From NCBI RefSeq assembly GCF_001522585.2, contig NZ_CP013373.1, forward strand, positions 2,046,001-2,110,000: a stretch of DNA of 64,000 bases, written 5' to 3'. Source of the DNA: Burkholderia sp. NRF60-BP8 (GTDB taxonomy: Bacteria; Pseudomonadota; Gammaproteobacteria; Burkholderiales; Burkholderiaceae). Each line of letters opens with the position of its first letter. Position 1 is the stretch's first letter. The position numbers and the translations under genes are program-made. Below, piece by piece: positions 30,108-38,433 of this stretch. The notes below the pieces were generated by a model. The model saw only the letters and a list, made by a program, of their open reading frames with translations, made no database searches and was not told the DNA's origin.

Positions 30108-31253
30108 ATGCCGCAACACCCGTCCGCGCCTGTCGTCGTCGTCGCGCCCGATTCGTTCAAAGGCTCGCTTTCAGCCGAGCAGGTCGCGGATGCGATCGCC
30201 ACCGGCATTCGCCGCGCCCGGCCCGATGCCGTCGTGCGCTGCTGCCCGATGGCCGACGGCGGCGAAGGCACGCTCGACGCGATGCTGGCCGGCGGCGGCA
30301 CGCGGCGCACGCTGCGGGTGGCCGGCGCGTCGCTGGCGGCGCGCGACGCGGCGGTGGGCGTGATCGATGCGCGCACCGCGATCGTCGAGACGGCCGAGAT
30401 CGTCGGGATTACCGACCCGGTCGGCATGAGCGTGCCGGTCGACGCGCGCAGCACGCGCGGGATGGGCGAGGCGATCCGCGCGCTGCTCGACGACGGCGTG
30501 CGCCGCTTCTTTGTCGCGCTCGGCGGCAGCAGCACCAACGACGCGGGCGCCGGGCTGCTCGCGGGCCTCGGCCTGCAGTGCTTCGACGCGGGCGGCCAGC
30601 CGGTCGAGCCCGTGCCGTCGCGGCTCGCCGACATCGCGCGCATCGACGCGTCGGGGCTCGATCCGCGCCTGAAGGAAACGGAATTCGTCGGCATGTCCGA
30701 CGTCGACAACCCGCTGACGGGCACGCATGGCGCCACCGCCGTGTTCGGTCCGCAAAAGGGTGTGACGGCGGCGCAGGTCGCGCCCCTCGATGCGGCCCTC
30801 GCCCGCTTCGCCGACCTGCTCGAAGCCGCGCTCGATCGCCGCGGCCGCGATCTGCCGGGCGCGGGCGCCGCGGGCGGCCTCGGTTTCGCGCTGCACATGC
30901 TCGGTGCACGCTTCGAGGCCGGCGCCGAAGTGGTGGCGCGCCAGGTCGGGCTCGACGCCGCCCTGGCCGGCGCCGACTGGCTGATCACCGGCGAAGGCCG
31001 CTCCGACGTGCAGACGCTGCACGGCAAGGCGCCGTTCATCGCATGCCGGCACGCGCAGGCCGCCGGCGTGAGCGCGTCGCTGCTGTCGGGCGCGGTCGAC
31101 CCGGCCGCGCTGCCGCGTCTGTCCGAGCATTTCTCCGGCTGCTTTTCGCCGGCTCCGGGGCCGATCACGCTCGACGTCGCGATCCGCGACGCGGCCAACC
31201 TGCTCGCGAACGAAGCGGAACAGTTGACACGCCTGAAGTACGGTGCACACTGA
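30108..31253 (+). CDS. glycerate kinase (GarK/GlxK type)
   Basis: 381-residue ATP-dependent kinase phosphorylating D-glycerate, feeding glyoxylate or glucarate breakdown products into glycolysis. The start VVVVAPDSFKGSLSAEQVADAI and the GGSSTNDAGAGLLAGLG and GEGRSDVQTLHGKAP motifs identify the GarK/GlxK family; length is normal. A ribosome site (GGAG) sits eight bases before the ATG. A MarR regulator gene follows after 62 bases in the same direction. No glyoxylate carboligase or tartronate semialdehyde reductase gene is adjacent, so the pathway is not fixed by context. Confidence 0.95.
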   Translation: MPQHPSAPVVVVAPDSFKGSLSAEQVADAIATGIRRARPDAVVRCCPMADGGEGTLDAMLAGGGTRRTLRVAGASLAARDAAVGVIDARTAIVETAEIVGITDPVGMSVPVDARSTRGMGEAIRALLDDGVRRFFVALGGSSTNDAGAGLLAGLGLQCFDAGGQPVEPVPSRLADIARIDASGLDPRLKETEFVGMSDVDNPLTGTHGATAVFGPQKGVTAAQVAPLDAALARFADLLEAALDRRGRDLPGAGAAGGLGFALHMLGARFEAGAEVVARQVGLDAALAGADWLITGEGRSDVQTLHGKAPFIACRHAQAAGVSASLLSGAVDPAALPRLSEHFSGCFSPAPGPITLDVAIRDAANLLANEAEQLTRLKYGAH

Positions 31254-31315
31254 CCGTTGACCCGAGCGCGCGATACAGGAACAATCGGGCCCGCCCTTTT
31301 TCTTCAGGATTCGAC

Positions 31316-31765
31316 ATGAAAGGCCGCCAAGCCGGGCTCGATCAGTTTCTGACCTATCGCCTCCATGCGCTCACGAAGCGCTCCGACCGCGGGATCGGCG
31401 AGGTGTACCGGCACAAGCTCGACATCTCGCTGCCCGAGGCGCGCGTGATCGCCGCCGTCGGCGCATTCGGCCCGTTCTCGATCATGGATCTCGCGCGCCA
31501 CACCAATCTCGACAAGAGCCAGGCAAGCCGCGCGGCCGAAGCGCTGCTGCGCCAGGGGCTGCTCGAGCGCAGCGCGAGCGACGAAGATGGCCGGATCGTG
31601 CTGATCGCGCTGACCGCCGACGGCCGAGCGCTGCATCGCAAGATCATGCCGATCGTGCGCAAGTGGAACGACGGCTTGCTCGCGTGCCTGTCCGACAGCG
31701 AACGTCAGACGTTCGAGCGGCTGCTCGACAAGGTCGTTGCGCACGCAGTCGAGCGCGACGACTGA
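31316..31765 (+). CDS. MarR family transcriptional regulator
   Basis: 149-residue winged-helix regulator. It has helical dimerisation ends and a DNA-binding core around residues 45-110 (MDLARHTNLDKSQASRAAEALLRQGLLERSASDEDGRIVLIALTADG, shown here only to mark its extent by its key points: recognition helix SQASRAAEAL and wing DEDGRIVLI). The ligand is unknown. It follows the glycerate kinase gene by 62 bases and may be cotranscribed. The panE-like gene downstream is convergent, with 263 bases between that hold no recognisable gene. Confidence 0.9.
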   Translation: MKGRQAGLDQFLTYRLHALTKRSDRGIGEVYRHKLDISLPEARVIAAVGAFGPFSIMDLARHTNLDKSQASRAAEALLRQGLLERSASDEDGRIVLIALTADGRALHRKIMPIVRKWNDGLLACLSDSERQTFERLLDKVVAHAVERDD

Positions 31766-32028
31766 GTAACCGGCTTCGAAGTCAAGCGCGATGAAGTGAA
31801 TCGTCGCAAGGCGTGTCGGCCCCGCCGTCGCCGGTTCGCGAAGCGCGGCGACGGCATTGATCAGACGAATCGGACGAGCCGCCCGCGTCGCGTCACACCC
31901 GATCCGGGTGGCTTGTCCGGGCGCGCCGTCCGGGCGGCCCGTCTTGCACCGCGACGGCATCGCGCGAAGCACGCGCGGTCGCATTGCCGGCGTCGCCGAC
32001 GGCCGCGAATCCGGCAGCCTCGTGCTCA

Positions 32029-33027
32029 CTACAACCCACTGTTCGCCGCACGCTGACGCAACAATCCGAGCACCGCGTCGCAGTACGGCGTCGGCACGCC
32101 AAGCTTGCGGCCGAGTTCCGGAAACACGCCGAGGATCGGCCCGATCTCGAGCGAGCGCCCCGCCTCGAAATCCTGCAGCATCGACGTCTTGAACGCGCCG
32201 AGCTTGCGCGTGACCGCGATCCGCTCGGGGCCGCTCATCCCGGCGGACAAGCCGAGCCTCGCGCCGATCGCAGCCGCTTCCTCCATCATCCGCAGCGCGA
32301 GATCCTGCGTGAACGGATCGTCGAGCAACTGCTCGGCCGTCGACCCGGTCAACGCGCTCAGCGGGTTCATGTTCATGTTGCCCCACAGCTTCGTCCAGAT
32401 CTCGGTCCGGATCGCGGGCGTCGTCTCGACGTCGAAACCGCCGGCCGCGAGCGCCGCGGCGAACCGCGCCGTGGCCCCGTCGAGCCGCGGATCGGGCGTG
32501 CCGACGATCAGCCGGTTGCCTCGCCCGCGCCGCACGACGCCCGGCGCGTCGGTACTCGACGACAGATGCACGACGCAGCCGATCGCCTGCGCGGGCGGCA
32601 ACGCAGCCGACACCGCGCCGGCCGGATCGACCGCATCGAGCGGCACACCGTCGATCGCCCCTTCGAGCCCGTGCGTGAACCACCACGGCAGCCCGTTCAT
32701 CGCCGCGACGATCACCGTATGCGGCCCGACCAGCGGCGCAATGCGCGCGGCCAGCGCCGGCAGCGCCTGTGCCTTCAGCGCGATCACCACATAGTCCTGC
32801 ACACCGAGCGCGGCCGCATCGTCGCTTGCGCGCATCGGCACCGACGCGATTGCGCCCGCCTCGTCGATCACGCGCACGCCGTGCGCATTCAGCGCATCGA
32901 GCGTCGCGCCGCGTGCGTACGCGCTCACGGTCATGCCGGCTCTCGACAACGCGGCCGCGAGCAATCCGCCGATCGCGCCGACCCCGACCACCGCCGCGCG
33001 CACCGACCCTGAATTCGTGTCGTTCAT
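32029..33027 (-). CDS. 2-dehydropantoate 2-reductase family protein (PanE/ApbA-like)
   Basis: 332-residue NADPH-dependent ketopantoate reductase-type enzyme. The Rossmann motif VGVGAIGGLLAAAL begins near residue 13, and the family lysine-asparagine stretch appears as KLWGNMNMNPLSALTG. C-terminal helices include LEIGPILGVFPELGRKLGVPTP. The reaction would be reduction of ketopantoate to pantoate in CoA synthesis, but Burkholderia genomes often carry several paralogues acting on other 2-keto acids, so the panE name is withheld. A GGGAGACGG ribosome site precedes the ATG. The adjacent LuxR-type regulator gene, also on the minus strand, lies upstream. Confidence 0.85.
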   Translation of the reverse strand: MNDTNSGSVRAAVVGVGAIGGLLAAALSRAGMTVSAYARGATLDALNAHGVRVIDEAGAIASVPMRASDDAAALGVQDYVVIALKAQALPALAARIAPLVGPHTVIVAAMNGLPWWFTHGLEGAIDGVPLDAVDPAGAVSAALPPAQAIGCVVHLSSSTDAPGVVRRGRGNRLIVGTPDPRLDGATARFAAALAAGGFDVETTPAIRTEIWTKLWGNMNMNPLSALTGSTAEQLLDDPFTQDLALRMMEEAAAIGARLGLSAGMSGPERIAVTRKLGAFKTSMLQDFEAGRSLEIGPILGVFPELGRKLGVPTPYCDAVLGLLRQRAANSGL

Positions 33028-33132
33028 GATGGCATTCCGTCTCCCGGGAGCTGACGAGCATAACGCGCAATGGTTGCAGACACAACCATTCTGGCGGCGC
33101 AGCGCGCATCCGGCGGCACGCGTTCGTGCGCC

Positions 33133-34284
33133 TCAGCGCGGTACGCTGCCCGCCTCCACCGCTTCGTCGTCGATCGCGCCGCTGGTCGCGCCGAGCACGC
33201 CGGCGATCTGGCTCTTGTCGTGCATGCCGAGCTTGCGGTACGCGCAGCGCAGGTAGTGGCGCACGGTCGTCGGCGAGATCGCCATCTGCTGCGCGACTTC
33301 CTTGTGCGAACGCCCGGCGCCGTAATAGCGGATCGCCGCGAGCTCGCGCGGGCTCAGCCGGTCGAGCAGCGAGCGCGGCCGCGCCTCGATCTGGAACAGC
33401 CCCGCGACGGGCACGCACTGGATGCGCAGCGCGTCGCCGACGAACGGCCGGCCCGGCTGGCGCCGCAGATGCGCGACAAGCGGCTCCGGCACGCGCGCAC
33501 CGGCCCAGGCCGGCCATTCGGTGCGCAGCACGTCGTCGAAATCGTGATCGGCGTGGTGCAGCACACCGAAGTTGTCGCACAGCGCACGCGCCGCCGGCAC
33601 GACCGTGTCGGTGCGCTCGCGTTCACGCGTGAGCTGCGCGGCGCGGTTGATCGTCAATGCGGCCGCGAGATGCGGAATGACTTCCTCGAAACGATCCGCG
33701 TCGTCGTCGCTGAACGGCCGGTTCAGGCCCTGCCGGTAGATCGACACGAACGTCGTCAGGCCGAAGCGGCGATCGAGCGTACACACGAACATCAATTGCG
33801 CGAGCCCGTACTTCACGCACCAGTCGCGAAACCGCGCATCGAGCCCCGGCTCGACGACCGACAGCCGCACCGCGCGGCCGTGCGCGCCGTGCAGCGTGCG
33901 GCGCGCGAGCGGATCGCAATCGCGCACGCGCTTCCAGTCGATGAAGAACGCGTGCGGCAACCGGTATAAAAAGCTGTTGTGCATCACCGGGCCGGTCGGC
34001 ACATGGGTCGCGACGCCCGTCCACGCGGCATCGAACGGAACGAGCGCCTGCAGCAGCGAAAAGAACCGGTATTCGAATTCGCCGATGGCGGACTGCGCGG
34101 CCACCGCGTACAGGTCGAGCAGCATCAGGCCGAGTTCGCGCTGCGCTGCGTCGCCGCGCGTGACGCCATCGAAATCGGCGCGCCGGGACGGCAGCGGCGG
34201 CCACGCGAATTCGTCGAGTGCGATGGCGGCCGGCACGTCGCGCAGCGCGTCGAGGTCCTGCCCGATATCCGTCGTGATCCTCAC
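33133..34284 (-). CDS. LuxR-type transcriptional regulator
   Basis: 383 residues. The C-terminus (about 310-370) is a LuxR/GerE helix-turn-helix with LSPRELAAIRYYGAGRSHKEVAQQM and SPTTVRHYLRCAYRKLGM; the first 300 residues show no autoinducer-binding, receiver or ATPase motif that I recognise. Translation starts at GTG (34284), supported by GGAGAGC eight bases upstream; the longer frame is unsupported. It diverges from the porin-MFS-deacetylase set, and the shared 302-base gap contains inverted repeats that may be its operators. It probably controls those genes or itself, by inference only. Confidence 0.85.
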   Translation of the reverse strand: MRITTDIGQDLDALRDVPAAIALDEFAWPPLPSRRADFDGVTRGDAAQRELGLMLLDLYAVAAQSAIGEFEYRFFSLLQALVPFDAAWTGVATHVPTGPVMHNSFLYRLPHAFFIDWKRVRDCDPLARRTLHGAHGRAVRLSVVEPGLDARFRDWCVKYGLAQLMFVCTLDRRFGLTTFVSIYRQGLNRPFSDDDADRFEEVIPHLAAALTINRAAQLTRERERTDTVVPAARALCDNFGVLHHADHDFDDVLRTEWPAWAGARVPEPLVAHLRRQPGRPFVGDALRIQCVPVAGLFQIEARPRSLLDRLSPRELAAIRYYGAGRSHKEVAQQMAISPTTVRHYLRCAYRKLGMHDKSQIAGVLGATSGAIDDEAVEAGSVPR

Positions 34285-34336
34285 CTTCCGCTCTCCTGTC
34301 CGGTCGGGCCGCCGATGTGCGCAACGATACCGGCCG

Positions 34337-34342
34337 ATTATA
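34337..34342 (-). promoter_or_regulatory. -10 candidate of the LuxR-type gene
   Basis: Perfect TATAAT on the minus strand, 52 bases before the GTG start. No good -35 seen. Confidence 0.35.
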
Positions 34343-34420
34343 GCGAGCGACTTTTTTGGCGGGCCACGGCGCCGAAACGCTCGCCAACCCCATCCATTTG
34401 AACGGTACACCGCACGTTGC

Positions 34421-34432
34421 TGCTGCGCAGCA
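34421..34432. promoter_or_regulatory. 12-bp palindrome, candidate operator
   Basis: TGCTGCGCAGCA is perfectly self-complementary and lies midway between the divergent genes. GC-rich palindromes arise by chance in such DNA, so support is modest. Confidence 0.3.
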
Positions 34433-34445
34433 CGGCGCGCGGCGA

Positions 34446-34473
34446 CGTTGCGCGGCGTTCACACCGCGCAACG
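34446..34473. promoter_or_regulatory. 10-bp inverted repeat, candidate operator of the LuxR-type regulator
   Basis: CGTTGCGCGG, 8 bases, CCGCGCAACG: perfect arms, a centre-to-centre distance of 18 bases (nearly two helix turns), 114 bases before the porin start. A dimeric regulator could bind it. Confidence 0.5.
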
Positions 34474-34586
34474 CGGGTTTTCCGCACCGTTCATCTGGAC
34501 GACTGTTCGACGGTTTTCCCGCTGCGGACACTGCGTCGCGACCACACCAACGACGAACCGACGCAGGAAGGTATGGAGAACCCCAC

Positions 34587-35633
34587 GTGACGACACCCCG
34601 CTTCATCCGCACGGCCACGGCCGCCGCGGCGCTTGCCGCATGCAGCGGCGCCGCGCACGCGCAGTCCGCCCTCACGCTGTACGGCGCGCTCGACGTCGGC
34701 GTGCAGTACCTGACGCACGCCGACGGGCGCCATTCGGCCGTGCGGTTGCAGAACTACGGCATCCTGCCTTCGCAGGTCGGGATCAAGGGCCACGAGGATC
34801 TCGGCGGCGGCTGGCGGGCGCTGTTCAAGCTGGAACAGGGCTTCAACGTCAACGACGGTACCCCGACCGCGCCCGGCTACGCGTTCTTCCGCGGGGCATA
34901 CGCGGGCATCGCGGGACCGGTCGGCACCGTCACGCTCGGCCGCCAGTTCAGCGTGCTGTTCGACAAGACACTGTTCTACGACCCGCTCTGGTATGGGTCG
35001 TACAGCGGCCAGGGCGTGCTCGTGCCGATCAACGCGAACTTCATCGACCACTCGGTCAAATATCAGTCGCCGACGTTCGCCGGCTTCGACGTCGAAGCGC
35101 TCGCCGCGACCTCCGGCGTCGCGGGCAATACGCGCGCCGGACGCGTGCTCGAGCTCGGCGGCCAGTACACGAGCAACGGCCTGTCGGTGAGCGCGGTGCT
35201 GCATCAGGCGCACGGCGACGTAGCGGCGGCGGCCGACGCGTCCGCGCGGCGTCGCGAACTCGGCACGCTCGCCGCGCGTTATGCGTTCGCCACGCTGCCG
35301 CTCACCGTGTATGCGGGCGTCGAACGCCTGACCGGCGACCTCGACGCCGCTCGCACGATCGTCTGGGGCGGCGCGCGCTACCTGACGTCGAACGGGATCG
35401 GCCTGAACGCGGGCGTCTACCACACCGATGCGCGCACGCCGGCGATCGGCCACCCGACGTTGTTCATCGCGAGCACCACGTACGCGCTGTCCAAGCGCAC
35501 CGTCGCATACCTGAACCTCGGCTATGCGCGAAACGGCGGCCAGAGCGCGCAGACCGTCTACGAATACGACCCGACGCCGCTCGCCGGCGCGTCGCAGTTC
35601 GGCGCGATGGTCGGCATGTACCACCTGTTCTGA
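34587..35633 (+). CDS. Gram-negative trimeric porin (OpcP/OmpC-like)
   Basis: 348-residue outer-membrane beta-barrel with a signal peptide cleaved after AHA (about residue 25) and the mature start QSALTLYGALDVGVQY, typical of Burkholderia/Neisseria general porins. The external-loop-3 region is around GRQFSVLFDKTLFYDPLW and the C-terminus ends in phenylalanine (MVGMYHLF), the BAM recognition residue. Translation begins at GTG (34587) with GGAGA upstream. It is followed at 22 bases by an MFS transporter gene and then a deacetylase gene, suggesting that it admits the substrate of that set. Selectivity unknown. Confidence 0.92.
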   Translation: MTTPRFIRTATAAAALAACSGAAHAQSALTLYGALDVGVQYLTHADGRHSAVRLQNYGILPSQVGIKGHEDLGGGWRALFKLEQGFNVNDGTPTAPGYAFFRGAYAGIAGPVGTVTLGRQFSVLFDKTLFYDPLWYGSYSGQGVLVPINANFIDHSVKYQSPTFAGFDVEALAATSGVAGNTRAGRVLELGGQYTSNGLSVSAVLHQAHGDVAAAADASARRRELGTLAARYAFATLPLTVYAGVERLTGDLDAARTIVWGGARYLTSNGIGLNAGVYHTDARTPAIGHPTLFIASTTYALSKRTVAYLNLGYARNGGQSAQTVYEYDPTPLAGASQFGAMVGMYHLF

Positions 35634-35655
35634 TTCCCCCCAACGAGATCCCGTC

Positions 35656-36864
35656 ATGAAGACCCTGCCCCCGGATGTCGCCCTCTCGCGCGACGGCCAT
35701 GCGTCGACGTTCGCGCGCTCGACGCTCGTCGCGCTCGTCGTGTTCGCGGCCATCACGCCGCTGTTGCTGCTCGTGGCGCCCGCCGTCGCCGGTCAGCTCG
35801 CCACGCAGCTCGGCTTGTCCGCGTCGCAGATCGGCACCTACTTCTTCGTCGAACTCGGCGCGTTCAGCCTCGCGACCGTGCCGTCGTACCTGTGGCTCGG
35901 ACGTGTCGACGCGCGTCGCGTCGCGGCGTTCGCCATCGCGATGTTCGGCGCGGGCAACCTGCTGACTGCGCTATGGATGCCGGGGTTTGCCGCGCTGCTC
36001 GCGCTGCGCGCCGTCACCGCCCTCGGCGGCGGCTCGCTGATGGTGCTCTGCATGACGAGCGCGGCGACGAGCAGCAACAGCGACCGCGTGTACGGCCTGT
36101 GGGTCGTCGGCCAGTTGATCGCGGGCGCGATCGGCCTGTTCGTGCTGCCGCACGTGTTCGCCGCGTTCGGGCTACGCGCGCTGTACGTCGCGCTCGCCGT
36201 GCTCGCGCTGCTCGCGGCGCCGCTGTCGCGCGGCTTTCCGACGTCGCTCGGCACGCGGGCGGCGTCCGCGTACGCGGCGCGCGGCGACGCGCCGCCGACG
36301 CCGCGACGCTTCGTCGTGCTCGCCATCGGCGCGGTGCTGACGTTCTATCTCGCGATCGGCAGCGTGTGGACGTTCGCGAGCCGGGCGGCGGCCGAGGCCG
36401 GGCTCGATCCGCAGTCGACCGGCAACGTGCTCGCGATCGCGAGCGTGATGGGGATCGCCGGCGCGGCGCTCGCGTCGTGCGCGGGCGGGCGGCTCGCGCG
36501 GCGCGCGATGCTGGCGACCGGCTATGCGCTGCTCGCGGCGTCGCTCGTCGCGCTCGCGGCGACGCGTGACACCGGCGGCTACGGCGCGGCGATCTTCACG
36601 TTCAAGTTCGCGTGGACCTTCGTGCTGCCGTTCATTCTCGCGACGGTCGCGCAGATCGACACGTCGGGCCGCCTCGTCGCGACGCTCAATTTCGTGATCG
36701 GCGCGGGGCTCGCCGCCGGCCCGCTGCTGGCCGGCCTGATGCTCGACGCCGGCGGCACGATGCGCGCGCTGTTCGCAGCCGCGACGGCCGTCGCGATCGT
36801 GTCGTTCGCCGCGCTGCGCCACATCGATCGCCGCGCGCGCCTTTCCGTTTCCTCCCAACCGTGA
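35656..36864 (+). CDS. MFS transporter
   Basis: 402-residue inner-membrane transporter with about twelve hydrophobic helices, in the major facilitator pattern: two six-helix halves with a charged central loop (about 195-215, RGFPTSLGTRAASAYAARG). A conserved GR/DxxxRR loop after helix 2 reads LGRVDARRV. The substrate is not recognisable. It starts 22 bases after the porin stop and ends 14 bases before the deacetylase ATG (a GTG at 36861 would even overlap its stop), so the three genes look like one transcript. Import of an acetylated compound is the simplest reading, but export cannot be excluded. Confidence 0.87.
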   Translation: MKTLPPDVALSRDGHASTFARSTLVALVVFAAITPLLLLVAPAVAGQLATQLGLSASQIGTYFFVELGAFSLATVPSYLWLGRVDARRVAAFAIAMFGAGNLLTALWMPGFAALLALRAVTALGGGSLMVLCMTSAATSSNSDRVYGLWVVGQLIAGAIGLFVLPHVFAAFGLRALYVALAVLALLAAPLSRGFPTSLGTRAASAYAARGDAPPTPRRFVVLAIGAVLTFYLAIGSVWTFASRAAAEAGLDPQSTGNVLAIASVMGIAGAALASCAGGRLARRAMLATGYALLAASLVALAATRDTGGYGAAIFTFKFAWTFVLPFILATVAQIDTSGRLVATLNFVIGAGLAAGPLLAGLMLDAGGTMRALFAAATAVAIVSFAALRHIDRRARLSVSSQP

Positions 36865-36878
36865 CAGGTCACGCATAC

Positions 36879-37988
36879 ATGAATCGCACTGCCTTCTTCA
36901 CCGACGAACGCACTTTCTGGCATACCGGCGGCACGCACGCGCTGTTCTTTCCGGTCGGCGGCTGGGTCCAGCCGCCGTCGAGCGCGGGCTACGCGGAATC
37001 GCCCGATTCGAAGCGCCGCTTCCTGTCGCTCGTGCAGGCGTCGGGCCTGGCCGCGCAGCTCGACCTGCGCGGCGCCGAACCCGCGACCACCGCCGACCTG
37101 CTGCGCATTCATCCGGCACACTATCTCGACGCGTTCCGCGCGCTGAGCGACACGAACGGTGGCGACCTCGGCGATCTCGCGCCATTCGGCAAAGGCAGCT
37201 ACGAGATCGCCGCACTGTCGGCCGGCCTCGCGATCGCGGCGATCGATGCGGTCGTCGGCGAGCACGCGGCGAATGCGTTCTCGCTGTCGCGGCCGCCCGG
37301 CCATCACTGCCTGCGCGACCGCCCGATGGGCTTCTGCATGCTCGCGAACATCCCGATCGCGATCGAGGCCGCCCGCGCGAAGCACGGCATCGAGCGCGTC
37401 GCGGTGATCGACTGGGACGTGCATCACGGCAACGGCACACAGTCGATCTACTACGACGATCCGGATACGCTGACGATTTCGCTGCATCAGGACCGCTGCT
37501 TCCCGCCCGGCTACGGCGGCGCGGACGATCGCGGCGAAGGCGCGGGCGTCGGCGCGAACCTGAACGTGCCGCTGCTCGCGGGCAGCGGCGACGATGCCTA
37601 TCGGTATGCATTCGAGCGAATCGTGCTGCCGGCGCTGGCGCGTTTCCGCCCCGAGCTGATCGTCATCGCGAGCGGCCTCGACGCGAGCGCGGTCGATCCG
37701 CTCGCGCGCATGCAGCTGCATACCGACAGCTACCGGTTCATGACCCGCGCGGTAAAGGAAGCCGCGCAACGCCATTGCGGCGGGCGGCTCGTGATCGTTC
37801 ACGAAGGCGGCTATTCGGAGGCGTACGTCCCGTTCTGCGGGCTGGCGATCGTCGAGGAACTGTCCGGCCTGCGCACCGAGGTCGCCGACCCGATGCTCGA
37901 CCTGGCGATCGCGCAGCAGCCGGGCGAGCGGTTCATCGCGTTCCAGCGCGAACTGCTCGACGAACTGGCCGTGTCGTTCGGATTGTAG
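36879..37988 (+). CDS. class II histone deacetylase-like amidohydrolase
   Basis: 369-residue zinc amidohydrolase that removes acyl groups from lysine-like or polyamine-like amines. Active-site residues are all present: tandem H142-H143 (PPGHHC), zinc ligands D180 and H182 (DWDVHHGNGTQ) and D268 (SGLDAS), and the transition-state tyrosine Y312 (EGGYSEAYVPF). Length and numbering coincide with what I recall for the bacterial HDAH of strain FB188. There is no signal peptide, so it acts in the cytosol. As the third gene after a porin and an MFS transporter it may deacetylate an imported compound. The natural substrate is unknown. Confidence 0.93.
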   Translation: MNRTAFFTDERTFWHTGGTHALFFPVGGWVQPPSSAGYAESPDSKRRFLSLVQASGLAAQLDLRGAEPATTADLLRIHPAHYLDAFRALSDTNGGDLGDLAPFGKGSYEIAALSAGLAIAAIDAVVGEHAANAFSLSRPPGHHCLRDRPMGFCMLANIPIAIEAARAKHGIERVAVIDWDVHHGNGTQSIYYDDPDTLTISLHQDRCFPPGYGGADDRGEGAGVGANLNVPLLAGSGDDAYRYAFERIVLPALARFRPELIVIASGLDASAVDPLARMQLHTDSYRFMTRAVKEAAQRHCGGRLVIVHEGGYSEAYVPFCGLAIVEELSGLRTEVADPMLDLAIAQQPGERFIAFQRELLDELAVSFGL

Positions 37989-38009
37989 CGCGCGCTGACG
38001 AACGATACC

Positions 38010-38029
38010 GGGCCGGCATGCGCCGGCCC
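38010..38029. repeat. strong GC hairpin after the deacetylase gene
   Basis: GGGCCGGC-ATGC-GCCGGCCC, an 8-bp perfect stem 22 bases after the stop. No T-run, so a weak terminator or mRNA-stabilising end. Confidence 0.45.
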
Positions 38030-38098
38030 TTGCGCGATCGGTACGGATGGGGTTTCCTGTGTTTTTACTCCCGTTCCGGCCGAGGCCGCACTCTTCCG

Positions 38099-38329
38099 AT
38101 GAAATCGTCCCCGCGCGATAACGACGACACTGCCAAAACGCGCCGCCAGCCATCGAAGCTGGCCCTGAACATCGCCGCCGTGACGGTCGGTCTCATCACG
38201 TTCGCGATCGGCGCGGCGTGGGTGATCTATAGCTGGATCGTCGATCGCGAAGCGCAGTATTTCGCGATTCCGCTGGTGTTCTCGGTGCCGGTGATCGTGG
38301 CCGTCGCGATCCGCAGCTTCTGGGAATAG
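38099..38329 (+). CDS. small two-helix inner-membrane protein, unknown
   Basis: 76 residues: a charged 20-residue N-terminus (SSPRDNDDTAKTRRQPSK), then two hydrophobic helices (about 22-45, LNIAAVTVGLITFAIGAAWVIY, and about 54-72, FAIPLVFSVPVIVAVAI) joined by the short loop DREAQ. I recognise no family. A 13-bp hairpin follows 15 bases after the stop, supporting a real transcript end. It could be cotranscribed with the deacetylase gene 110 bases upstream, although a hairpin intervenes. Confidence 0.65.
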   Translation: MKSSPRDNDDTAKTRRQPSKLALNIAAVTVGLITFAIGAAWVIYSWIVDREAQYFAIPLVFSVPVIVAVAIRSFWE

Positions 38330-38343
38330 GCGCGCCGGAAACG

Positions 38344-38380
38344 ACGAAGCGCCGCGGTCGGGCGACGCGCGGCGCTTCGT
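38344..38380. terminator. terminator-like hairpin after the small membrane protein
   Basis: Perfect 13-bp arms ACGAAGCGCCGCG / CGCGGCGCTTCGT with an 11-base loop, followed by TTTCA on the plus strand. Confidence 0.65.
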
Positions 38381-38433
38381 TTCACGCTCGTTTCAACTGA
38401 AGCGGTGCGCTCCGCGATCCGCTTGCAAGCGAG

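Larger units (their letters stand above)
34285..34586. other. regulatory intergenic region between LuxR-type gene and porin
   Basis: 302 bases, no gene. It contains a minus-strand TATAAT (34337-34342) for the regulator, a perfect 12-bp palindrome TGCTGCGCAGCA (34421-34432) and a 10-bp inverted repeat with an 8-base spacer (34446-34473). The porin has a GGAGA ribosome site (34575-34579) but no clear -10/-35 pair. Confidence 0.55.

Noticed and set aside
31766..32028. Short open frames between the MarR and panE-like genes.
   Set aside because: Low-complexity arginine-rich frames without ribosome sites; the interval looks like ordinary spacer.
34587..34690. A lipobox-like LAAC in the porin signal peptide.
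   Set aside because: A normal signal-peptidase I site (AHA) follows and the mature start matches trimeric porins, so it is not called a lipoprotein.
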